Positions 27,071 through 35,252 are shown, counted from the stretch's first letter. The stretch is 64,000 nucleotides of DNA from Iamia sp. SCSIO 61187 (GCF_019443745.1 NZ_CP050948.1:310001-374000), one strand, 5' to 3'. Notes: generated by a model from the sequence alone, not told the origin. Numbers and translations are program-made.

Positions 27071-27113
27071 CCAGCCTGCGTCCGCGGGTGGTCGGCGGGG
27101 TAGGTGACCCTCC

Positions 27114-27269
27114 ATGGCCAACGGCAACGACGAGACCACCGACGACCTGATCGAGGGCACCAAGCAGGCCAAGGAGGCGGCGAAGGACGCCGTGGCCGAC
27201 ACCGAGGACGACGCCCAGCAGCTCCAGGAGGAGCTCGACCGCCGCTCCGCCGAGCAGCCCCCGGAGTAG
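27114..27269 (+). CDS. Small acidic protein, 51 residues, unknown function
   Basis: The frame from ATG 27114 to TAG 27267-27269 encodes a hydrophilic, helix-prone peptide (MANGNDETTDDLIEGTK ... QQLQEELDRRSAEQPPE) with the strong third-position G/C bias of neighbouring genes and regular acidic/Lys/Ala spacing that could form a coiled coil. It starts 43 bases after ctaF on the same strand and precedes a repeat-rich convergent gap. It may be a small stress or complex-associated protein, but I recognise no family. Confidence 0.55.
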   Translation: MANGNDETTDDLIEGTKQAKEAAKDAVADTEDDAQQLQEELDRRSAEQPPE

Positions 27270-27601
27270 GGCTCGCGCACGAGGGGGCCTCAGCCGAGGC
27301 CGGAGGATCCGCCGGCGGGCGCCATGCGCAGGCCGCGACGGCCTCGGCGGGGCGCCCGCCTCCACCGGTGCCGTTCTTGGTACCGATGACGCCGCGGTGG
27401 GCCACGATCTGCACCGAGAACCGGGCTGACCCGGTCCGGTCCTGTTCTTGGTACCGATCACGCGGCTGGAGGCCACGATCTGTACCGAGAAGCGAACCCG
27501 ACGGCGCACGGATGGTGCCAGGCACCATCCGTGCCGTTCTTGGTACCGATCACGCGCCCGCGGGTCACGATCTGCACCAAGAACCGACCCCGACCCCGAC
27601 C
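27270..27601. other. 332-bp non-coding gap rich in palindromic repeats
   Basis: The gap between the convergent ctaCDF and qcr operons contains no convincing gene. Its first 100 bases are plain GC-rich sequence; the rest, from 27373, is four palindromic repeats in a row (described separately). Confidence 0.8.
27373..27584. repeat. Three 49-nt palindromic repeats with one 27-nt repeat between them
   Basis: Copies of a 49-nt imperfect palindrome at 27373-27421, 27444-27492 and 27536-27584, all in the same orientation, with arms GTTCTTGGTACCGATCACG and CACGATCTGCACCGAGAAC and variable centres. A 27-nt CACGGA...TCCGTG palindrome of the TGGTGCC type lies at 27507-27533 between copies two and three. 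Each copy has exactly the same length. A fourth, oppositely oriented copy is at 40233-40281. Confidence 0.9.
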
Positions 27602-29035
27602 TCAGTCGACGGTGGCGGTGCGGGCAGCGGCGAGCTTGGCCTGCTTGCGGCGACGGGGCCACTCCCAGATGCGGAGGAGCTCCCAGCGGATGCGGGGGCG
27701 CTCGGGGGGCGCCAGCCCGGCGTCCTCGTCGCGGAGCTGGAGCTCGCGGCACAGCCGGTAGGTGGTGAGGGCCACGATCGGCGGGACGACGAGGCACGCG
27801 ATCCGGAACGAGACGAGCACCCCGTTCACCGACGTGCCGAAGGTGACGGCCACGACGTCGGTCGACGCCGACAGGCTCAGCACCACGTAGAACGCCAGCG
27901 TCGCGGCCCCCATCGACGTGCGCACGGGCCGGTTGCGGGGCCGGTCGAGCAGGTGGTGCTCGACCACGTCGGAGGTGAACTTCGCCTCCAGGAACGGCCA
28001 CAGGTAGAGCAGCATGAAGGTGATGCCCGCGAGCAGCACGGCGGGGAAGAAGGGGTTGGGGATCGTGTAGCCGAAGGCGCGTATCTCCCACGGCGGGAAG
28101 ACGCGCAGGGCGCCGTCGAGCCAGGCCATGTACCAGTCGGGTTGCGAGGCGGCGGAGACGTTCGCCGGCTCGAAGGGCCCGTAGAGCCAGACCGGGTTGA
28201 TCTGCACGAGCCCGCCGAGGGCGGACAGCACCGCCGCCGTCAGCAGCAGGAGCCCGATCGACTTGAAGGCGAAGCGGGGCCAGACCGGCTCGCCGACCAC
28301 GTTGCGCTCGGTGCGCCCCCGTCCCCCGAACTGGGTGTGCTTGTGGCGCACCACCAGACCGAGGTGGGCGGTGAGCAGGACGATGATCAGCGCCGGCAGC
28401 AGCAGGATGTGGATGACGTAGAGCCGGTTGATGATGTCGGGGCCGGGGAACTCGCCTCCGAACAGGAGCGACGCCAGCCACGTGCCCGCCAGCGGGATCG
28501 ACAGGGTGATCGAGTAGGCGATGCGGAGCCCGGTGCCCGAGAGCTGGTCGTCGAGCAGGGAGTAGCCGGCGAAGCCGTTGAAGATCGAGAGGATCAGCAA
28601 GGTGACGCCGATGATCCAGTTGAGCTCGCGGGGACGGCGGAACGCACCGGTGAAGAACACCCGCATCAGGTGGACGACCATGGCGGCGAGGAACAAGAGC
28701 GCGGCCCAGTGGTGGATCTGGCGCATCACCAGCCCGGCCCGCACGTCGAAGCTGATGTCGAGGCTCGACGCGTACGCCCGGGTCATCTCGACGCCCCGGA
28801 GCGGTGCGTAGCTCCCGTCGTACACCACCTCGTCGATGCTGGGATCGAAGAAGAACGTCAGGTAGACGCCCGTGAGGAGGAGGACGATGAAGGAGTAGAG
28901 GGCGATCTCCCCGATGAGGAACGACCAGTGGTCGGGGAACACCTTGCCCAGGGCGGTGCGGGCGAACTTGGCCGAGCCGAGGCGGGTGTCCATCCACCGG
29001 GCGACCCGGCGGGTGACCAAGCGGTCGCCGGCCAT
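27602..29035 (-). CDS. qcrB: Cytochrome bc1 complex cytochrome b subunit
   Basis: A 477-residue cytochrome b. Heme-ligating His pairs are visible in RQIHHWAALLFLAAMVVHLMRVF and VIHILLLPALIIVLLTAHLGLVVRHK, and the quinol-oxidation motif is PDWY (SQPDWYMAWL). Eight or nine transmembrane helices are predicted. It oxidises menaquinol and passes electrons to QcrA. It follows qcrA with a one-base overlap (TGATG) and closes the ctaE-qcrC-qcrA-qcrB operon. The C-terminal about 60 residues form the charged tail typical of actinobacterial QcrB. Confidence 0.95.
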   Translation of the reverse strand: MAGDRLVTRRVARWMDTRLGSAKFARTALGKVFPDHWSFLIGEIALYSFIVLLLTGVYLTFFFDPSIDEVVYDGSYAPLRGVEMTRAYASSLDISFDVRAGLVMRQIHHWAALLFLAAMVVHLMRVFFTGAFRRPRELNWIIGVTLLILSIFNGFAGYSLLDDQLSGTGLRIAYSITLSIPLAGTWLASLLFGGEFPGPDIINRLYVIHILLLPALIIVLLTAHLGLVVRHKHTQFGGRGRTERNVVGEPVWPRFAFKSIGLLLLTAAVLSALGGLVQINPVWLYGPFEPANVSAASQPDWYMAWLDGALRVFPPWEIRAFGYTIPNPFFPAVLLAGITFMLLYLWPFLEAKFTSDVVEHHLLDRPRNRPVRTSMGAATLAFYVVLSLSASTDVVAVTFGTSVNGVLVSFRIACLVVPPIVALTTYRLCRELQLRDEDAGLAPPERPRIRWELLRIWEWPRRRKQAKLAAARTATVD

Positions 29036-30021
29036 CAGCGGTCCCGGTCCCAGAAGCCCGGCCCGGGTGGGGCGGCGAAGTCACCCTCGGCGATGAGGTA
29101 GCCGTCCTCGTCGAGCCCGATCGGCAGCTGCGGGAGCGGCCGGGTCGCGGGCCCGAACACCGGCTCGGCCCCGTCGAGCACGTCGAAGGTCGACTGGTGG
29201 CACGGGCACAGGAGGAGGTGGCTGTCGGCCTGGTAGAGCCCGACCGGGCACCCCACGTGGGTGCAGAGCTTCGAGAAGGCGACCAGCCCCTCGACCATCC
29301 CGCCGTCCATGCCCTGCTGGGGCCGGGGGGTGCCGCGGGGCCGGATGAGCAGGGTCGGGCTGTCGGCCTGGAGGTCGGGCCGCGGGGCTTCGGGGTCGCC
29401 GATGTCGACGGCCACCTCCGGGAACACCGTGAGGACGCCGTTGACGTTGATGTCCTCGGCGCGCACCCGCTCGTTGTCGGCGGTGACCAGGTGGACGCCC
29501 TTGCGGTACGGCGTGTCCTTGAGGCCCTTGCCGGGCCGGGGGCCGAGCGAGCGGATCGGGGCGAGGAGGGCGGCGCCGAGGGCGACCACGGCCACGCCGG
29601 CGCTGCGGACGAGCAGCTTCCGCCGGGTGAGGATCACCTCGCCCTGCTCGAACTCCTGCCGGAACCGCTCGACCTCCTCCTCGGAGGAGGCGATGGGGTG
29701 GCGGGCCTCGACCACCGGGTCGTGGGGCATGAACCGGCGGGACCACAGCACGAAGCCGAGGCCCAGCCCGCCGAGGGCGAGCGCCAGGAAGAGCCCCTCG
29801 AGCTGGGGCTGGCCGCCCGTCCAGTAGACGATGGCGAGGCCGACGGCGCCGGCGGTGCTGACGAGGAAGCCGCTGGCGACGGCCAGCTCGGCCCGGCGCG
29901 CCGCGTCGGGGTCGGCCACGCGTCGGGTGCCGGGGCCGTCGCCCGCGCTGTCGCACCCGAGGCACCCCCGGTCGTCCTGGTCGGTCGGGGGGGTGGTGTC
30001 GTCGGCGCCGGGCGTCGTCAC
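29035..30021 (-). CDS. qcrA: Rieske iron-sulfur subunit of the bc1 complex
   Basis: A 328-residue actinobacterial QcrA with three N-terminal transmembrane helices instead of one (FLVSTAGAVGLAIVYW, LFLALALGGLGLGFVLW, RSAGVAVVALGAALLAPI) and a C-terminal Rieske domain. The 2Fe-2S ligands are in CTHVGC and CPCHQSTFD near residues 250-270. An extra Cys pair in the N-terminal tail (RGCLGCDSAGD) is unusual. It transfers electrons from menaquinol to the QcrC hemes. The GTG at 30021 overlaps the qcrC stop by four bases. Confidence 0.95.
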   Translation of the reverse strand: MTTPGADDTTPPTDQDDRGCLGCDSAGDGPGTRRVADPDAARRAELAVASGFLVSTAGAVGLAIVYWTGGQPQLEGLFLALALGGLGLGFVLWSRRFMPHDPVVEARHPIASSEEEVERFRQEFEQGEVILTRRKLLVRSAGVAVVALGAALLAPIRSLGPRPGKGLKDTPYRKGVHLVTADNERVRAEDINVNGVLTVFPEVAVDIGDPEAPRPDLQADSPTLLIRPRGTPRPQQGMDGGMVEGLVAFSKLCTHVGCPVGLYQADSHLLLCPCHQSTFDVLDGAEPVFGPATRPLPQLPIGLDEDGYLIAEGDFAAPPGPGFWDRDR

Positions 30022-31007
30022 GGCGTCTCCTCCGGGGGCTCGGCGTGGTCGTCGGGGGGGCCGGCGCGCGCCCCGGCGTCGCCGGGCGCGGTCGTGCGGT
30101 CGTCGGCGCGGGCCAGCGGGGCGTTGCCGCCGGCGTCGGCGCCGCGGGTGCCGGGGTCGTCGTCGACCGGGACGGGGTCGACCCACTGGGCGTCGGTGCG
30201 CCGGTGGCCCATCCAGAAGGCGGCCACGAGGAGGACGCCCAGGCCCCCGACCCAGATCATGAAGCCCTCGGGGATCGGCCCGAGCCGGCCCAGCGCCAGC
30301 CCGCCCCGGTCGTCGGGCTGGTCGAGGTACTCGACGTAGGCGATGATGTCGTTGAGCTCCTCGTCGCTGAGGATGTCGGGGCCGAAGCGGGGCATCGGGT
30401 TCGGGCCGGAGCGGACCGCGGCGCCGATCTGGGTCGGCGTGGCCGGGCCGAGCGGAGGTGCGGCCTGGCCGTAGCTCAGGGCCCCGCCGGCACCGGTGGC
30501 CGAGTGGCAGGACTGGCAGTTGAGCCGGTAGAGCTCGCCGCCGCGGGACACGTCACCCGCCTCGGCGTCGACGTCGGGGACCGCCGGGCCCTCGGTGAGC
30601 GTGTCGACGTAGGCGAGCAGGGCCTCGATCTCGTCCGGGGAGAACGCCGGCTCCTTGCGCTGCGGGAGGTCGTTGGGGTTGCCGATCGGCATCCGCCCGG
30701 TGGTGAGCTGGTAGTAGGCCCCGGCCGGGCCGGCCTGCTCGAGCGAGGGGCCGCGCAGGTCCCCGTCCGGGGTCTGCTGGCCCTCACCGTCCACGCCGTG
30801 GCAGCTGACGCAGCTGGTGCGGTAGAGGGCCCGGCCCTCGGCGACGAGGTCGGCATCGGCCTGGCGGGCCAGGTCCTCGGCGGGGGCGGCGCTGGTCGAC
30901 CCGCCCGTGAGCAGGGCCACCCCGGCGGCGACGACCACGGCCAGGGCCGGCAGCCGCCACTGGCGGGACGGCCGGGGCCGGGGGGCGGCGACGCCGAGCC
31001 GACCCAC
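30018..31007 (-). CDS. qcrC: Diheme cytochrome c subunit of the bc1 complex
   Basis: A 329-residue protein with an N-terminal membrane anchor, two class I cytochrome c domains (Cys66-Cys69-His70 in CVSCH; Cys164-Cys167-His168 in CQSCH), probable Met ligands in RMPIGN and PNPMPRFG, and a second transmembrane helix (FMIWVGGLGVLLVAAFWMG) before a polar tail. Actinobacterial QcrC replaces a soluble cytochrome c and hands electrons directly to CuA. The GTG starts one base after the ctaE stop. Confidence 0.95.
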   Translation of the reverse strand: MGRLGVAAPRPRPSRQWRLPALAVVVAAGVALLTGGSTSAAPAEDLARQADADLVAEGRALYRTSCVSCHGVDGEGQQTPDGDLRGPSLEQAGPAGAYYQLTTGRMPIGNPNDLPQRKEPAFSPDEIEALLAYVDTLTEGPAVPDVDAEAGDVSRGGELYRLNCQSCHSATGAGGALSYGQAAPPLGPATPTQIGAAVRSGPNPMPRFGPDILSDEELNDIIAYVEYLDQPDDRGGLALGRLGPIPEGFMIWVGGLGVLLVAAFWMGHRRTDAQWVDPVPVDDDPGTRGADAGGNAPLARADDRTTAPGDAGARAGPPDDHAEPPEETP

Positions 31008-31008
31008 C

Positions 31009-31641
31009 TCAGCGCACCAGGTAGATCGTGGCGAACATGGCGACCCACACGACGTCGACGAAGTGCCAGTAGTACGCGCACACGGCGACCGGGGGGCCCG
31101 GGGGGGCCTGGCTGCGCCCGGCGACGAGACCGATCACGCCCATCATGAACAAGATCCCGCCCAGGACGTGGAGGCCGTGGAAGCCGGTCATCAGGTAGAA
31201 GGCCGACCCGTAGGCGTGGGTGGAGATCGAGAACTCGAGCTCGGCGTACTCGAGGACCTGGTTGAGGAGGAACACGGCGCCGAGGGCGGCGGTCACGCCG
31301 AGCCAGCGCACCAGGCCCCGCCGGTCGGTCCGCTCGGCGGCCTGCACGGCGAGGTGCATGGTGAAGCTGGAGACGATCAGGACGAGGGTCGCCGCCGCCG
31401 TCCGGGCGGTGGCGAGGTGGACGTCGTCGGGGGGCCACGTCGCCGTCTCCGAGCGGAGGGTGAAGTAGGCGCCGAAGAGGGCGGCGAAGAACATCAGCTC
31501 CGACGTCAGCCACACGACGACCCCGACGCCCAGGATCGACGGCCGGCCGGAGCCGCGGTGGCGCCGCTCCGCCGCGGTCGGGGGGCCGCCGGCCGCGCCC
31601 TCGGCGGGGGCCGGGCCGGCTGCGGTGTCGACGCCGGGCAC
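31009..31641 (-). CDS. ctaE: Cytochrome c oxidase subunit III
   Basis: A 210-residue CtaE with five transmembrane helices: LGVGVVVWLTSELMFFAALFGAYF, an acidic-residue-containing helix with NQVLEYAEL, YLMTGFHGLHVLGGILFMMGV and YYWHFVDVVWVAMFATIYLVR. It lacks the first two helices of mitochondrial subunit III, as usual in actinobacteria. The GTG start has AGGAAGGA upstream. It leads the operon with qcrCAB, an arrangement that reflects the bc1-aa3 supercomplex. Confidence 0.95.
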   Translation of the reverse strand: MPGVDTAAGPAPAEGAAGGPPTAAERRHRGSGRPSILGVGVVVWLTSELMFFAALFGAYFTLRSETATWPPDDVHLATARTAAATLVLIVSSFTMHLAVQAAERTDRRGLVRWLGVTAALGAVFLLNQVLEYAELEFSISTHAYGSAFYLMTGFHGLHVLGGILFMMGVIGLVAGRSQAPPGPPVAVCAYYWHFVDVVWVAMFATIYLVR

Positions 31642-31781
31642 GGGTCCTTCCTATCGCACCGCCGCCGCCCGCGTCGGACCGGAGCGCCGTGCCCCGGGCG
31701 CGGGCCGCGCCGGCCGCCGTCCCCGCGCCCCGACGGGTCCCGGCGGGAGCCTCCGCCCCGACGGTGGCGGGGGAGGCCCGG

Positions 31782-31787
31782 TACCGT
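31782..31787 (+). promoter_or_regulatory. -10 element TACCGT, leaderless type
   Basis: Eight bases before the ATG at 31796 of the CtaG-like gene; decides against the GTG-extended frame from 31625. Confidence 0.5.
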
Positions 31788-31795
31788 CCGCTGCC

Positions 31796-32743
31796 ATGGT
31801 CGCCCTCGCCGCTCCCTCGGCGGCGACCCTGCTGCGGCCGGCGCCCGACCCGGCCTTCGTCGTCCTCGTGGTCGTGCTGGCCGCCACCTACGCCGCCCTC
31901 GTCCGGGCGCGCGGCCGGCGCCACCCGGACAGGGCGTGGCCCGTCGGTCGGAGCGTCGCCTTCGGGTCCGGCGTGGGTGTGCTGGTGGTGGCGACCCAGT
32001 CGGGGCTGGGTCGCTACGACACCGCCCTGTTCAGCCTGCACATGGTCCAGCACCTGCTGCTCGGCATGGTCGCCCCCCTCCTCCTCGCCCTCGGCGCCCC
32101 CGTCACCCTCGCCCTCCAGGGCGCGCCCCGGGGGGTGCAGGTCGGGCTGCTGCGGATCCTCGGCCACCCCGTGGCCCGGGTCGTGAGCCACCCGATCGTC
32201 GCCTGGGCCCTGTTCACCCTGAGCCTGTTCGCCCTCTACTTCACCCCGCTGCTCGGCCTGTCCCTGCGCGTCGACCTGGTCCACACCGCCGTGCACCTCC
32301 ACTTCGTGGCGGCCGGGTTCCTCTTCTGCTGGTCGGTGCTCGGGGTCGATGCCGACCGGCGTCGCACCCCCCACGCCGCCCGGCTCCTCGCCGTGGCCCT
32401 GACCATCCCCCTGCACGCCCTGCTCGGCCTGGTCCTGCAGGCGGGGGCCGACGACCCGCTGGCGGCCGACGAGTACGGCCGCGTGGTCCGCGACTGGGGC
32501 GGGTCGCTGGCCGCCGACCAGCGCACCGGGGCGGGGGTGCTGTGGGGGCTGGGCGAGGTGTGGGGCGTCGTGCTGGTCGTGATCGTCGCCGCCGGGTGGA
32601 TGGGGGCCGAGGCCCGGCGCCAGGCCCGCGAGGACGCCCGCCTCGACGCCGCCGACGCCCGTCGTGCCGCCGCGGTCACCGGTCGTCCCGACCCCCACCC
32701 CGACGCCGCCGAGGCGCCCGCCCCCGGCCGGCTCAGCCCATGA
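31796..32743 (+). CDS. ctaG: Cytochrome c oxidase assembly protein, CtaG (caa3) family
   Basis: A 315-residue membrane protein with about seven transmembrane helices. The His-rich segments FSLHMVQHLLLGMVAPLLLALGAPVTLAL and VDLVHTAVHLHFVAAGFLFCWSVLGVD are diagnostic of the Bacillus-type CtaG family, which is needed for maturation of the CuA/CuB oxidase. It is unrelated to the Cox11-type CtaG. It is divergent from ctaE, which fits its role. Its 3' end overlaps the convergent TetR gene by 11 bases. Confidence 0.88.
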   Translation: MVALAAPSAATLLRPAPDPAFVVLVVVLAATYAALVRARGRRHPDRAWPVGRSVAFGSGVGVLVVATQSGLGRYDTALFSLHMVQHLLLGMVAPLLLALGAPVTLALQGAPRGVQVGLLRILGHPVARVVSHPIVAWALFTLSLFALYFTPLLGLSLRVDLVHTAVHLHFVAAGFLFCWSVLGVDADRRRTPHAARLLAVALTIPLHALLGLVLQAGADDPLAADEYGRVVRDWGGSLAADQRTGAGVLWGLGEVWGVVLVVIVAAGWMGAEARRQAREDARLDAADARRAAAVTGRPDPHPDAAEAPAPGRLSP

Positions 32744-33287
32744 CCGCGGCGGTGACGGTGTCGACGTCGCCGGCGGTCAGCCGCCCCGGGCTGACCAGCC
32801 GCCGGTAGAGGAGGGCGCCGGCCAGGGCCTCGGCGACGGCGCGCGGGTCGCGCCCGTCGCCCCGCTCCTCCAGCTCGACGGCGACGGCTCGGGCCAGCCC
32901 GCCGAGGCGCTCGGCCGACGAGGCCCGCAGCGCCGTCGCCATGTCGGGGTCGCGCTGGGCGGCGTCGACGAGGGCGGGCAGCAGCGGCCCGGACCAGCCC
33001 TCGACGAGGTGCTCGAGGATGGCGCGGACCGGCACCGGGCGATCGGACCCCCGGCCGGGTTGGACGACGAGGTGGGCGAAGGCGTCGAGCACGAGGGCGT
33101 GGCGGTCGCCGTAGAGGCGGTAGACGCTGGCCTTGCCGGCGCCCGCCCGCCGGGCCACGCCCTCCACGGTGAACCCGCCCCACCCGGCGGCGACGAGCTC
33201 CTCGAGGGCCGCCCGTCGCAGCCGGCCCCGGGTGCGCTCGAGCCGCGGGTCCTCACGAGCCGGTTGACCGTCAACTCTGGAACGCAT
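32733..33287 (-). CDS. TetR-family transcriptional regulator
   Basis: A 184-residue TetR-family repressor. The N-terminal HTH is RGRLRRAALEELVAAGWGGFTVEGVARRAGAGKASVYRLYGDRHALVLDAF, and the rest is the helical ligand-binding domain. The ATG lies seven bases after TACTCT, so the transcript probably begins at the start codon. A 24-bp palindrome covers this start and -10, suggesting self-repression, and it also lies just upstream of the divergent VOC gene, its likely target. The ligand is unknown. Confidence 0.9.
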   Translation of the reverse strand: MRSRVDGQPAREDPRLERTRGRLRRAALEELVAAGWGGFTVEGVARRAGAGKASVYRLYGDRHALVLDAFAHLVVQPGRGSDRPVPVRAILEHLVEGWSGPLLPALVDAAQRDPDMATALRASSAERLGGLARAVAVELEERGDGRDPRAVAEALAGALLYRRLVSPGRLTAGDVDTVTAAVMG

Positions 33288-33298
33288 ACGTTTCAGAG
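33275..33298. promoter_or_regulatory. Palindromic TetR operator over the regulator's start codon
   Basis: CTCTGGAACG at 33275-33284 and CGTTTCAGAG at 33289-33298 match as an inverted repeat at nine of ten positions around CATA. The palindrome covers the regulator's start codon (33287-33285) and part of its -10 (33300-33295). It lies 23 bases before the VOC gene's ATG. Confidence 0.75.
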
Positions 33299-33320
33299 TA
33301 GCGACCGAGAGGAGGCTGTC

Positions 33321-33689
33321 ATGACCGTGACGGTCCGCTACATCGTCACCGACGCCGGGGTCACCTCGGACTTCTACCGCGACGCCCTGGGCTTCACCGT
33401 CGACATGGCCATGGGCCCCGACTTCGCCATCGTCAGCCGGGACGGGCTGCGGCTCATGCTGAACCGGCCGGGGGCCGGCGGGGCGGGCCAGCCGTCCGAC
33501 GCCGGGGACGCGCCGGCGCCCGGCGGGTGGAACCGCATCCAGCTGGCGGTCGACGACGTGGGCGCCGAGGTCGAGCGCCTCGTCGCCGCCGGCGCCCGGT
33601 GCCGCACCAGCCCGGTGCAGGGCAACGGCGGGGTGCAGGCCGTGGTCGAGGACCCCGCCGGCAACCCCATCGAGCTCATCTCGGCCTGA
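33321..33689 (+). CDS. VOC-superfamily protein, likely TetR target
   Basis: A 122-residue VOC domain: VRYIVTDAGVTSDFYRDALGFTVDMAMGPDFAIVSRDGLRLML and the second unit WNRIQLAVDDVGAEVERLVAAGARCRT ending VVEDPAGNPIELI. The pattern resembles bleomycin-resistance/glyoxalase-like small proteins; the activity is unknown. It has one of the best ribosome-binding sites in the window (GAGAGGAGG, spacing five). It is divergent from the TetR gene and shares its palindromic operator. Confidence 0.87.
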   Translation: MTVTVRYIVTDAGVTSDFYRDALGFTVDMAMGPDFAIVSRDGLRLMLNRPGAGGAGQPSDAGDAPAPGGWNRIQLAVDDVGAEVERLVAAGARCRTSPVQGNGGVQAVVEDPAGNPIELISA

Positions 33690-33717
33690 CCCGACCGACC
33701 CGTCCCCGCCCGTCCGG

Positions 33718-33766
33718 AGTGGTCCACCGCTAGGGTCCACCGCCGTGGCGGTGCAGTGGACCGGTC
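33718..33766 (+). promoter_or_regulatory. Two-site MocR operator at the regulator's own promoter
   Basis: AGTGGTCCAC at 33718-33727 and GTGGACCGGTC at 33756-33766 are separated by 28 bases. The same two sequences with the same spacing occur at 35253-35301. An extra GGTCCAC is at 33734-33740, and TAGGGT (33731-33736) lies between, eight bases before the GTG at 33745. The second site is inside the coding region. Confidence 0.75.
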
Positions 33767-35181
33767 TGGGGCCCGAGCTCCTGGTGCGGCTCGACCGCAC
33801 CGTCGGCGAGCCCCTCGGGGCCCAGCTCCAGCGCGAGCTGCGGGAGGCGATCCGGGCCGGCCGCCTCGCCGCCGACGAGCGGCTGCCGTCGTCGCGGGTG
33901 CTCGCCGCCGAGCTCGGCGTCTCCCGCGGCCTCGTCGTCGACACCTACGCCCAGCTCGAGGCCGAGGGCTACCTCGTCACCCGGGTCGGCTCGGGGACGC
34001 GCGTGGCCGCCGACGTGGCCGAGGAGCCCGGACCCTCGGCCCACTCGGCGTCGCGTCGCCGGGCTCCCCGACCCGCCCCACCGCCGGCGCCCCGCCTCGA
34101 CGTCGACTTCGAGTACGGCCTGCCCGACCTGGCGTCGTTCCCCATGCGGGACTGGCTGTGGGCGCTGACCGAGGCCGGGCGGACCACATCCATCGCCGGG
34201 CTGGGCGACGAGGTCGAGGGCGGCGCCCCCGAGCTGCGACGGGTGCTCGCCTCCTACCTCGGCCGGGTGCGGGGGAGCTGCGCCGAGCCGGCCGACGTCG
34301 TCGTCACCGCCGGGTTCCGCCAGGGGCTCAACATCGTCCTGCGGGCCCTGGCCGGCTCGGGGATCACCCACGTGGCGCTGGAGGACCCGGGCCCGCGGGA
34401 GGACCCGACCATCGTCGAGCGGTGCGGTCAGGTCGCCGTCGCCGTGCCGGTCGACGAGCGGGGCCTCGACGTCGACGCCCTGGCCGCCACCCGGGCCCGC
34501 GCCGTCGTCGTCACGCCCGCCCACCAGTGCCCGACGGGCGTGGTGCTCGCCCCGGAGCGCCGCCACGCCCTCGTCGCCTGGGCCGAGCGGGTCGACGGCG
34601 TGGTGATCGAGGACGACTACGACGCCGAGTTCCGCTACGACCGCCAGCCCGTCGGGTCGCTCCAGGGCCTGGCCCCCGACCGGGTGGTGGCCATGGGGTC
34701 GGTCAGCAAGACCCTCGCCCCGGCTCTCCGGCTCGGGTGGATGCTGGTGCCGCCGGCGCTGATGGGCGCCGTCCTGCGGGAGAAGCAGCTGGTCGGGCGG
34801 GGCGCTCCCGGGCTCGACCAGGTGGCGCTGGCCCGCCTGATCGAGTCGGGCCGCTTCGACAAGCACCTCCGCCGGATGCGGGGCGTCTACGACCGGCGTC
34901 GGTCCGCCCTGGTCGAGGCCCTGGCCGAGCACGTCCCCGGCGTCGCCCTGCGGGGCCTGGCCGCCGGCTGCCACGCCGTGGTCCCCCTCCCGGCCGGGGC
35001 CGACGAGGCCGCCGTGGTCGCCGAGGCCCGGCGCCGCGGCGTCGGCGTCTACGACCTGGGCCGCTACCGGGTGGAGCCGGCGCCGGCGGCCGACCCGGCC
35101 CTGGTGCTGGGCTTCGGCGACGTCGACGAGCGGGCGATCCGCCGGGGCATCGCCGCCATCGCCGACCTCCTCCGCCCCTGA
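33745..35181 (+). CDS. MocR-type regulator (GntR HTH plus class I aminotransferase domain)
   Basis: A 478-residue MocR/PdxR-family protein. Residues about 15-90 form a GntR winged helix (LREAIRAGRLAADERLPSSRVLAAELGVSRGLVVDTYAQLEAEGYL); a Pro/Arg-rich linker follows, then an aminotransferase-fold domain with the PLP-binding Lys322 (GSVSKTLAPALRLGW) and IEDDYDAEFRYDR. Such regulators sense PLP or an amino-donor ligand. The repeated operator indicates that it controls itself and the 35347 gene. It is not adjacent to pdxST or gab genes, so the ligand is open. Confidence 0.92.
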   Translation: MAVQWTGLGPELLVRLDRTVGEPLGAQLQRELREAIRAGRLAADERLPSSRVLAAELGVSRGLVVDTYAQLEAEGYLVTRVGSGTRVAADVAEEPGPSAHSASRRRAPRPAPPPAPRLDVDFEYGLPDLASFPMRDWLWALTEAGRTTSIAGLGDEVEGGAPELRRVLASYLGRVRGSCAEPADVVVTAGFRQGLNIVLRALAGSGITHVALEDPGPREDPTIVERCGQVAVAVPVDERGLDVDALAATRARAVVVTPAHQCPTGVVLAPERRHALVAWAERVDGVVIEDDYDAEFRYDRQPVGSLQGLAPDRVVAMGSVSKTLAPALRLGWMLVPPALMGAVLREKQLVGRGAPGLDQVALARLIESGRFDKHLRRMRGVYDRRRSALVEALAEHVPGVALRGLAAGCHAVVPLPAGADEAAVVAEARRRGVGVYDLGRYRVEPAPAADPALVLGFGDVDERAIRRGIAAIADLLRP

Positions 35182-35189
35182 CCCCCACG

Positions 35190-35237
35190 AACCTTGTCCG
35201 GAACCGTGCCAGGGAGGGGGACTTGCGGACAAAGGTC
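35190..35237. repeat. Degenerate, reversed copy of the 47-nt palindromic repeat
   Basis: AACCTTGTCCGGAACC on the left, then GGGAGGGGGACTTGCGGACAA. Its centre matches the reverse complement of the copies at 11003 and 54814, so the element is inverted. It begins eight bases after the MocR stop. Confidence 0.75.
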
Positions 35238-35252
35238 GCGCTGCCGGTGGGA

